Positions 50,569-57,473 of a DNA stretch of 64,000 bases are shown here, piece after piece (position 1 is the first letter of the stretch; every line of letters begins with the position of its first letter). Source of the DNA: an uncultured Alistipes sp. (GTDB lineage Bacteria > Bacteroidota > Bacteroidia > Bacteroidales > Rikenellaceae); assembly GCF_963931675.1 (NCBI RefSeq), contig NZ_OZ007039.1, positions 963,657 to 1,027,656 on the forward strand, read 5' to 3'. The position numbers were made by a program, and so were the translations under genes. The notes beneath the pieces are model-generated. The model was not told the origin of the DNA. It ran no database searches and was given only the letters and a program-made list of their open reading frames with translations.

Positions 50569-51600
50569 TTAAATCTTTACCCCTTTCCGACGCGGTGGTT
50601 CAATTTCCTCCGTTTCCGCTTTCAGGGCTTGCAGATTATTCCGAAGAGCCTGAACAGCCTTTGTTTCGGGAGCGTTCTTCTGTGTCGAAGGCTTTTGTGT
50701 TCGGCCTTTTATGCGGGCGATCAGATAGTCGTTTACGTCCTTGTGTCCGCTGTAAAAATGCCTTTGGTCGATTACCTCGCTGCGGGGGCAAAGACGGATC
50801 AGATCGGAGGTCGTTTTACGCCCGGCTTCATCGTTGTCAAAGAAGGCGTGGATCACCGGATGCCGGCTAAGAAACGGTACGGCTTTGGGCAGGTTGACGA
50901 CCGAGTTCAGAACCGCGGCGTCGATGCGCAGTCGTTCGGGATGTTTCAGCGAGAGATAAGCGAGGAAATCCATAAATCCCTCGAAAGCGATTACCGTATC
51001 GGAACGGTTGTCGATGGTGGTGATATGTTTGGGCGAGGAGCCGCCTTTGAACCGCTCGGAGCGCAGCTCCCAACCTTCTGCATCGTTGCGGAAACCGACG
51101 GCGAAAAAGGCGCGGTCGTTTACCTCGTAGCGAACCTCCCGGCAGTAGCCTGCGGCAATCCTCTGTGCAATGCCGCGCGAGGCGAGATAACCGATCAGTG
51201 CCGGATGACGGAGCGGGGCATCGGAGAGGATGCGGAGCGCGGGGACGGCAGCCAGACGCATGACCGGCGATACCCCACCGACGGCTGGACGTTCGTAAAT
51301 ACCTGATGAAAGAGAAGTAGACTCGGCTTGCCTTATCTCACCGCTCGAAAGGATACGGATGGCGGCGTAACGGTCGCACCGCTCCAACCGCATCACGAGG
51401 GTAAGTAATGTGCCGCCTTCACCCAGTCCGAAGTCGTACCAGAGATTCCGCACGTAGTCCACCTTGAAACTCGGCGTGCGCTCTTCTCGTAGGGGTGAAA
51501 GATACATGCCGTAGCCGTTGCGTTCGTATTTGGGCTGAATACCTCGTTGGGAGAGAAAATCACGAATGGAAATCCGGTTGTTGTATGGTATGGTAGTCAT
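50569..51600 (-). CDS. DnaG-type primase (TOPRIM) of element 2
   Basis: A 343-residue primase-like protein. N-terminal CHC2-like region (LSPLREERTPSFKVDYVRNL, WYDFGLGEGG) lacks all zinc-binding Cys/His; the TOPRIM core is present with VIAFEGFMDFLAY and HAFFDNDEAGRKT. Such zinc-less versions are common in Bacteroidota mobilizable elements. It should prime replication of the excised element, together with the helicase encoded just upstream. Intact, unlike that partner. Confidence 0.83.
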   Translation of the reverse strand: MTTIPYNNRISIRDFLSQRGIQPKYERNGYGMYLSPLREERTPSFKVDYVRNLWYDFGLGEGGTLLTLVMRLERCDRYAAIRILSSGEIRQAESTSLSSGIYERPAVGGVSPVMRLAAVPALRILSDAPLRHPALIGYLASRGIAQRIAAGYCREVRYEVNDRAFFAVGFRNDAEGWELRSERFKGGSSPKHITTIDNRSDTVIAFEGFMDFLAYLSLKHPERLRIDAAVLNSVVNLPKAVPFLSRHPVIHAFFDNDEAGRKTTSDLIRLCPRSEVIDQRHFYSGHKDVNDYLIARIKGRTQKPSTQKNAPETKAVQALRNNLQALKAETEEIEPPRRKGVKI

Positions 51601-51688
51601 TTTTCCGTAAGTTTGTTGAGAAAACAGTTAAAATTCAGTGAAAGAAAAGGTTGGCGTCTTACAACTCTCTTACACGGCATCCGGCGCT

Positions 51689-51742
51689 GTAAGTCCGTAA
51701 GAACCCGTAAGACTTTGTAAGAGGATTTGTAAGAAATGTAAG
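51689..51742. repeat. GTAAG iteron-like array
   Basis: GTAAG occurs at 51689, 51697, 51707, 51717, 51729 and 51738, i.e. every 8-12 bp, with inverted CTTAC at 51658, 51669 and 51781. It lies between the primase and helicase genes and is AT-rich; a candidate replication origin or regulator binding array. Confidence 0.55.
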
Positions 51743-51781
51743 ATTTGAAAATAAGAAAGCTACCTTCTTTTTTCAACATTC

Positions 51782-53071
51782 TTACATCGCTGCATCGTTC
51801 AGCAATCCGCCGAGCTGTTCCCGCGTGACGGTATAGATCCGTGCCGTCTTGCTGTCCTGCCGCTGCGTTTCGCCGTTATAGGTGATCGTATAGCGTTGGT
51901 AATAGGTCGGAGGTGTGGGACGTAGCTGCCAATTTTCGGCAAGAATCCGCCGCACAGTGGGATGATCCGAGCGGATGCCGCGTATCTCCAGCATATTGAC
52001 CATATCACTCACGTCAAACCGATACTCCGCAAGGTTCTCGGCCTCCATAATGTCGCGGATGATCGACAGCATTTCGGTTTCGGTCTTGCTGCGGTTGTAG
52101 TGGATGATCCGCCGCAGGGCCTCCGTTGTCAGGAGCCGCGGGGAGAACCACAGGCGGCTCTCCTCCCGGGTCGAGAGCGTGCGTTGTTGCAGAAAGAACA
52201 GCAGTCCCGGGATTTCAGTCTGCATCCGGGCAAGCAGCTGCTGATCATCGTGCGTCAACGGCGGGATACGCCGCACCCAGTAGCGGGTCTCCGCCGCCTC
52301 GATCAGCACGGGATTGCGTTCGTTGTTGGAGCACAGCACGAACTTTCCGAAGAACTCCACCTCCCGGCGGTCGCGCCCCTTTGCCTCGGCCTTGTAGCTG
52401 CGGGCCGTCGAGAGGTTCTTGATCCGTTCGGAGTCTTCGCGGCGGTTGAGCAGCACCTCGTCCACACAGATCAGCAGCTTGCCCGCCCAGTCGTCGTTGA
52501 ACTGCGAGCGGAACCGACGCCAAACCGAGAGTAATCGAATTTATTCGAATTACCGAGGTGCGAAGGAGGAAGGCACAGCCAAATCCTCGTTGGTATTGAA
52601 GGTGACATTCCCGCCGAAGATCAGTTTCAGAAGATTCAGAAAGGTGGTCTTGCCCGTATTGCGCTCGCTGGAGACCAGCAGCAGAACAGGCAGACGCTGC
52701 AGGGGCCGCAGGTAGAGCAGTTGCAGATAGTCATACCCCATCTCGATCTGCTCGCCGAAGATGTGCGACAGAAAGTCGCGGATGTGCGGAAAATCCCCTT
52801 CGGCCGGCTGGAAGGGAATCGGTTCGTAGCGGTTCAGGAAACCGTGGATCTCCCGCCGGTAGTTCGTATGGTCGGGAACCGTGCAGAATCCATCGTACTT
52901 CGGGATACGTGCCAGGTAATCCTTCCCGAAATCCTGGCGCAGGGTCTCGACATTCCACGCCAGGAGGGTCTCGATGCTCCGGCCGCTGCTCAGCGGCTGC
53001 TGAACCCGTTTGTAGATGGTTGTCCCCACGCGAAGATAGGCCGCGCCGGTCTCCTTCCGTTTAGCGGTCAT
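51782..53071 (-). pseudogene. Primase-helicase (VapE/DUF5906-like) interrupted by a 69-bp insert with two stops
   Basis: The gene reads as one frame on both sides of an interruption. N-terminal part (53071-52583): LRVGTTIYKRVQQP, Walker A SSERNTGKTTFLN, ending NTNED. C-terminal part (52513-51782): FRSQFNDDWAGKLLICVDEV, with VDEV Walker B-type and KFVLCSNNE sensor. Between lie 23 codons (52514-52582) absent from family pattern, with TAA at 52550-52552 and 52541-52543. Removing them restores the frame, so this is an insertion, not a frameshift. The protein would be a hexameric helicase for element replication; it is presumably dead or two fragments. Confidence 0.78.
52514..52582. repeat. 69-bp in-frame insert with near-palindrome
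   Basis: Contains GTAATCGAAT-TT-ATTCGAATTAC (52531-52553), almost a perfect palindrome, and two stop codons in the helicase frame. No terminal inverted repeat or target duplication identified. Origin unknown. Confidence 0.55.
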
Positions 53072-53444
53072 GGCGGCCTCCTTTCAGGATTTGTTGCACA
53101 TCCGCCACACGATAACGACGCTGCCCGCCATACTCCACGGGAACAAGATAGCCGCTCTTTGCCCAGCGCCAAAGCGTAGAGGAGTCGACACCCAACAAGG
53201 CAATGGTCTGCTTGCGCGTGTACAATTCGCCCGTTTGCGGCAAGGCTGGCGAGACCAAGGGTGACGGGGCGACGGCAGTCAACTCCCGATGCCATTGCCG
53301 GAGATCCTCCAGACGGACGGTGACATGCACGTCACCGCCCATTTCATACAATTGTTTCAGGTCCATAACTCGATCTTTTATCGAACCCAACAGCAGGTTC
53401 GGCAGCGAATATAGCTGGTGCTTCCCCTGCACCTGTTTTTGCAA
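53061..53444 (-). CDS. HTH_17 (excisionase/MerR-like) protein of element 2
   Basis: A 127-residue protein; HTH domain at ~75-120 (TRKQTIALLGVDSSTLWRWA, GYLVPVEYGGQRRYR). Homologous to 29080-29457 of element 1, including the preceding VRLEDLRQWHRE segment. Overlaps the helicase start by 11 bp, so is in its operon. Likely regulatory or directionality factor. Confidence 0.78.
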   Translation of the reverse strand: MQKQVQGKHQLYSLPNLLLGSIKDRVMDLKQLYEMGGDVHVTVRLEDLRQWHRELTAVAPSPLVSPALPQTGELYTRKQTIALLGVDSSTLWRWAKSGYLVPVEYGGQRRYRVADVQQILKGGRHDR

Positions 53445-53524
53445 TCAAATCACCGCCGTTGCACCGGAAAACAATTTCAGAAAGAGCTATTTTTCAAGCT
53501 ATTGCAATCGCATACAAGCCAAAC

Positions 53525-53556
53525 AAAAAAATCCCTGCACCTCATCGGTGCAGGGA
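53525..53556 (-). terminator. Terminator after the 250-residue membrane gene
   Basis: On the minus strand TCCCTGCACC / GGTGCAGGGA arms followed by TTTTTTTG. Ends transcription from the 53587-54339 gene before the HTH gene. Confidence 0.75.
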
Positions 53557-53586
53557 ATAGGGAATATCGACAGAAAAATTCCGCTC

Positions 53587-54339
53587 CTATTGTTGGATAT
53601 GCTCCTTCAGATTATCCACTAAACGGATACCGTAACCGCCATCCGTCGCCCGGAGTTTGGCCCGCAAGGTCTTCGTATTGTATTTGCCCAACGATTCGAA
53701 TCCCAAATTCAACCACTCGGCCAATTCGCTCTGGTCATAAAACTGGTTGCGCGCCCCCTTGAAGGCATTCCACACATTCCATCCATAGTGGCACAAATCC
53801 CCGTAACCGATCCGATCGCCCCGGAGCCGGACCTGAGGGACCGACGCCGGAATCGCTGCCATGCAGGCCAAATAAAGCAGCCGACGCCGTAAAATCAACC
53901 GATTCGACTCATCAAGGGCTTCACCCAGGATTTGATCTGTATAGATGTAGACCGTTGAAAGTGCATTTTCGAGAATTTGTGTCTCCGGGGCCGGATCGCC
54001 GGGAATCACATCGGATATCGCGACGGTCGGATCCAAGCTCTTTTCATCAGTCACCTCGACTGCGGGTTCCGGCTTCTCTTCCACGATAGAAATCTCATCC
54101 GATTTGGGCCACTCACAACGAAAACGGCGGAAGAAAAGCTCCGAGAGATCCGCCGAAGTACCTATACTGAAATAGTAGAGTCCTGCCACGCAAAGCCCCG
54201 CGGGAACAAGCAACACAAGCGCCATCCAGAATGGGAAGCCCCGCGAAACCATGACGCAGAACAACACAATAAGAAAAAAGACAAGGACACTCGCCACAAT
54301 CAAACGAAGCCCTCGATGAAAATATTGATCGGAATTCAT
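53587..54339 (-). CDS. Hypothetical membrane protein of element 2
   Basis: A 250-residue protein with two N-terminal membrane helices (about 11-33 and 37-59) and a cytosolic helical domain with an acidic linker (~75-115). No family recognised. It stands alone between the integrase and the HTH gene and has its own -7 box and terminator, so it is likely an accessory (possibly defence or stability) gene; this last is speculation. Confidence 0.6.
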   Translation of the reverse strand: MNSDQYFHRGLRLIVASVLVFFLIVLFCVMVSRGFPFWMALVLLVPAGLCVAGLYYFSIGTSADLSELFFRRFRCEWPKSDEISIVEEKPEPAVEVTDEKSLDPTVAISDVIPGDPAPETQILENALSTVYIYTDQILGEALDESNRLILRRRLLYLACMAAIPASVPQVRLRGDRIGYGDLCHYGWNVWNAFKGARNQFYDQSELAEWLNLGFESLGKYNTKTLRAKLRATDGGYGIRLVDNLKEHIQQ

Positions 54340-54363
54340 CGCAGCCTTGATTCTGTTCTTTTA

Positions 54364-54371
54364 CAAATATA
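54364..54371 (-). promoter_or_regulatory. -7 box for the membrane protein gene
   Basis: TATATTTG on the minus strand, 25 bp before the ATG at 54339; no -33 TTTG seen. Confidence 0.45.
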
Positions 54372-54375
54372 CGAT

Positions 54376-55779
54376 TTATTCCAACGCGCTCACAGCCTCG
54401 CGTTTGATATCCATATCAATATCGCGATAACGGGCAAAGGCTCTACTGCCGTCCTTATGCCCCGACATCGCCCCCACGATCGCCGGATCCTTCACGCTTT
54501 TATAGACATTCCCTATGAATGTCCGGCGTGCCATGTGCGACGATGCGAGGTCGCAGATCGGAACCTGGATATTCTGCCGCGTCCGTTGGTCGATCGTCGT
54601 CACCTTACGCGTAAGGCCCGCTTTGCGAAACGCCGCCTTGATATAAACATTGTATTTCTGCTCCGAGATAAACGGGAACAACGTCCCTCGGGTTTCATCC
54701 AAATATTTACGGATCAACGCCTTCGCCGCATCGATCAACGGCACCGAGACCGTCACCACCCGGTCGTCGCGGGTTTTGCGGGGAACATATTCAATGCAGT
54801 CCCCGATGATATTGGCATAGGTCATCTTGTAAAGGTCGCTCACCCGGCAGCCGATCATGCACTGAAAGACAAAGATATCGCGTTGCGTCTCCAGCTGCTT
54901 GTCATCCCCCATGTCCGCCTCGGCCAACTGTTTACGTTCCTCGGTCGTAATATAGACCGGAGTGCCGTAAACGATCTCCGCGATTTTATACTGCTTGAAC
55001 GGATCGTTGGTGGTGAATCCGCTGTCATTCAACCAGACATAGAAAGACCGCAGCCGAATCAACATATCCGAAACGTAGTTCATACCGCGCTCCTTCGGTC
55101 GTCCCGGAATCACCAGTTCGCCCGCAGCATTAAGGTACGGAGCGCGCTTCATCGGCAGATTCTTCCTCACTTTCGGCCGCGCATACGGGACTTCGTCGTA
55201 CAGCTCCGGATGCTCGTCGAAGATCTCGGGCTCTTTCATCAGGAACGATCCGAAATCATCGAGCGTCATCGGCGTAACGGTATGTACGTCCAACACAAAA
55301 CGACGGCTCGACAGTCTGCGATACAGTTCATAGCGCTTCAGCGTCCGCACCAGCACCTTGAAATGTTTGACCCGGGACTCGGACAGTTTGTGAGCCGCAA
55401 GGTACTCCTCCGTCAACGAGAAAAAGTCGCGTTTCTTCTCCTCAACGGGATTGGTTGCCTTCGGGCGCAACGTCCGACGAATCAACTTTTCAAGCCACTC
55501 CCGCGTAACGGTCGATTTATCATCGGTTGCCTCAATCGTATGCTCGATCACGTCGACCAGCTCTTTCAGTTTCGCCCGCTTGGACAGCAGAGCGTTCCGC
55601 TCCTCGCCCGGTATATTCGGAATATTGATGTCGTTCTTCTTGCCCCAACGTTTGCGGTCGATCCAGATGCCCGACGGTACACGTACACGCAATTCGCGGG
55701 AAACATAGACACGGAAATTAACTTGCGATTCTCCCGCACTGTTCTCCCCTTGCACCAAAACATATGTAACTTTTGCCAT
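54376..55779 (-). CDS. Tyrosine recombinase (integrase) of element 2
   Basis: A 467-residue integrase homologous to the element 1 integrase. Catalytic pieces: FVFQCMIGCRVSDLYKMTYA (Arg), SSHMARRTFIGNVYKS, VGAMSGHKDGS (His) and FARYRDID (Tyr). It should integrate element 2 at the tRNA-Leu 3' end, at the same core as element 1. Lies 208 bp from the right att core, in the orientation seen for element 1. Confidence 0.93.
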   Translation of the reverse strand: MAKVTYVLVQGENSAGESQVNFRVYVSRELRVRVPSGIWIDRKRWGKKNDINIPNIPGEERNALLSKRAKLKELVDVIEHTIEATDDKSTVTREWLEKLIRRTLRPKATNPVEEKKRDFFSLTEEYLAAHKLSESRVKHFKVLVRTLKRYELYRRLSSRRFVLDVHTVTPMTLDDFGSFLMKEPEIFDEHPELYDEVPYARPKVRKNLPMKRAPYLNAAGELVIPGRPKERGMNYVSDMLIRLRSFYVWLNDSGFTTNDPFKQYKIAEIVYGTPVYITTEERKQLAEADMGDDKQLETQRDIFVFQCMIGCRVSDLYKMTYANIIGDCIEYVPRKTRDDRVVTVSVPLIDAAKALIRKYLDETRGTLFPFISEQKYNVYIKAAFRKAGLTRKVTTIDQRTRQNIQVPICDLASSHMARRTFIGNVYKSVKDPAIVGAMSGHKDGSRAFARYRDIDMDIKREAVSALE

Positions 55780-55841
55780 ACATCCTCATTTTATGCTCTA
55801 CATAAGGTATGATTTATATTCGAATACAGCAATACTTTCAT

Positions 55842-55862
55842 GTCCGCACCGTGTCCGCATTT
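55842..55862 (+). repeat. Arm-type site of element 2, right end
   Basis: Double GTCCGCA word, matching 31211-31231 at 20 of 21 bases, between the integrase and the right att core. The rest of 55780-55986 is AT-rich and gene-free. Confidence 0.6.
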
Positions 55863-55986
55863 ACGGAAAACACCTAAAATGGAAAAGGTCAATATTTACT
55901 CGTATGAATTTAAAACACTATAAAGCAAATAGTTATAAAATAATCTAAAATCCAACCATTCGCATCTTTTTGCACGAATTGATTCC

Positions 55987-55998
55987 TGTCCTGGGCAC
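55987..55998 (+). repeat. Attachment core at the right end of element 2
   Basis: TGTCCTGGGCAC. Together with the next 14 bases (55987-56012) identical to 31152-31177. Confidence 0.8.
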
Positions 55999-56064
55999 TG
56001 GAAACCGCGTTAAACGAAAGTTTGACGCGGTTTGTTATTATCCGGGCCGCATCTGTCCGCATCA
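55987..56064 (+). mobile_element. Possible left-end remnant of a third element (with terminator)
   Basis: After the right core comes the same layout as the left end of element 2: TGG-AAACCGCGTT stem (hairpin 56002-56033 with loop GAAA and a G-T pair), and a degenerate GTCCGCA double word at about 56047-56062, the same ~49 bp from the core. This is not expected for ordinary chromosome. It could be the scar of a third related element, or the original chromosomal tRNA terminator from which element 2 acquired its end. Confidence 0.4.
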
Positions 56065-56129
56065 CAATAAATATTGACAAGGACCGGGCGGCCGTTAACC
56101 TGTTTTACGGGCTCCTCCCGGAAGAGTCA

Positions 56130-56169
56130 GAAACAAACGACCGGGCCGCCTCAAAGGCTGCCCGGTCGT
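56130..56169 (-). terminator. Terminator of the beta-helix lipoprotein gene
   Basis: Arms ACGACCGGGC and GCCCGGTCGT, then TTTGTTT on the minus strand, 23 bp beyond the gene stop. Confidence 0.7.
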
Positions 56170-56192
56170 CATGATTCGGCAGAAAAACGTAC

Positions 56193-57434
56193 CTACTTTG
56201 TCCAGCCGGCCGTCCAGTCGTTGTCCGCAGGGACCGCCCCCTTGTAGGCCGCAGCCGTAAAGAAACTGTCGGTGAGCGTCTTGCCGCCACTGATCGTTCC
56301 GACATATTGGCCGGTCAGTGCATTCACATAATCGACCGCATTCCCGGCAGCAGCGATAAAGTCGTCGTTCGTATAGATGCCCTCTTTCGAATCGAGCACC
56401 GTGCTCATCGAGACGTATTCCAGTTTGGAAGGATTCTGCGCCTTCGAGAAGGAGTTCTCCGTCTCCGTGGTCTCCACGGTAATGCACTTCGCCTTGCCCG
56501 TCACAATGGCATTGTAGAGTTCCACTTCGGTACCGGCACGCAGCCGCACACCATGCGTGCCCGTTTCGGAGTCGTTGCCCACAAGCGTTACGTTTGCCAG
56601 CACAGGATGCGCTACGGGAGTAGCCGCCGCATTGTTCCCGTTGTTATCGCACTCCATCAGGCAGTCGCAGTCGTAACCGAGCGTCGACTCCGCCTCCTGG
56701 TAAGCCACCAGGAACTGACCCTTGCCGTCCCATCCTTCGGTCCAGTCGAACGAATCGTCGGAACAGCTCGTTACAACCAGGTGCTTCACATTGACCGAGC
56801 CTCCGAAGAACTCGAAGCCATCGTCCGAGCCCTTGTAAGCCTGCAGGTATTCGACCGTCGTACCATTGCCCACACCGTAGAACGAAACACCATTGGCCTC
56901 GTGCTCCTCGTCAAGGGTAAAACCCGTATATTCGAGACGGATATATCGCAGCGTTCCCGAATTGTCGGCATCGTCACTGCCACCATAAGGGGCGTTGCCG
57001 ATCTCCGACAGAACTCCCGTACCGGCATTCGTATGTGCACGTCCGCAGATGTGGATGCCGCCCCAGGCTCCGGCCTCCTTCAACTCGGAGGTCATCACAA
57101 TGGGGTTCGAAACCGTACCCTGCGCGTCGATCCTGGCACCCTGTTCGATAAGGATGTAGTCGGGGATCTCATCGTAGACAGCCTCCAGTTGGACTCCCGG
57201 CTCGATGCGCAACGTGGCTCCCGCCTTGACATGCAAACCGCCGCTCAATTTGTAGTTTGCGCCTTCGGTAAGCGTCGCATCGGCGGTAATGTTGCCCGTA
57301 AGGGTCGTCCCCGCGGCGAGATCGCCGCTCAACCCCGGATCGGGCGTGTCGTCGTTTCCGTTGTCGCAAGACACCGACATCATCGAGCAGGCAAGAACTG
57401 CCGCTGCCAGAAATTTCCAGTTCGTTTTCATCAC
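56193..57434 (-). CDS. Surface lipoprotein with right-handed beta-helix-like repeats
   Basis: A 413-residue lipoprotein (lipobox SVSC, ~residue 23). After an Asp-rich linker (~25-40), the body is built of short Gly/Asn/Thr-rich beta repeats such as GGLHVKAGATLRIEPGVQL and GRAHTNAGTGVLSEIG, consistent with a parallel beta-helix. Not a recognised enzyme. Adjacent minus-strand TonB receptor (40 bp upstream of its start) suggests a receptor/lipoprotein pair, like SusD-type or metal-capture partners, but no SusD similarity exists. Substrate unknown. Confidence 0.72.
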   Translation of the reverse strand: MMKTNWKFLAAAVLACSMMSVSCDNGNDDTPDPGLSGDLAAGTTLTGNITADATLTEGANYKLSGGLHVKAGATLRIEPGVQLEAVYDEIPDYILIEQGARIDAQGTVSNPIVMTSELKEAGAWGGIHICGRAHTNAGTGVLSEIGNAPYGGSDDADNSGTLRYIRLEYTGFTLDEEHEANGVSFYGVGNGTTVEYLQAYKGSDDGFEFFGGSVNVKHLVVTSCSDDSFDWTEGWDGKGQFLVAYQEAESTLGYDCDCLMECDNNGNNAAATPVAHPVLANVTLVGNDSETGTHGVRLRAGTEVELYNAIVTGKAKCITVETTETENSFSKAQNPSKLEYVSMSTVLDSKEGIYTNDDFIAAAGNAVDYVNALTGQYVGTISGGKTLTDSFFTAAAYKGAVPADNDWTAGWTK

Positions 57435-57473
57435 TTTCAGTTTTTTTGAATGGATTGTCCTTTTATAATTGTG

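Larger units (their letters stand above)
31151..55998. mobile_element. Element 2: mobilizable element carrying a PUL-type locus
   Basis: About 24.8 kb between att cores at 31151 and 55987. Backbone at the right: integrase (54376-55779), membrane protein, HTH protein, broken helicase, primase, MobC/relaxase fusion, coiled-coil protein. Cargo at the left: hybrid regulator, GH130-like protein, EEP enzymes, SusC/SusD, BACON lipoprotein, MFS transporter. A 21-bp double-GTCCGCA repeat is present near both ends (31211-31231 and 55842-55862), which ties the two ends to one element and places the PUL inside it. Confidence 0.78.

Noticed and set aside
51689..51742. GTAAG array as a CRISPR or tandem repeat gene
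   Set aside because: Repeat unit is five bases with irregular spacing; no spacers or Cas genes, so iteron-like is the better reading.
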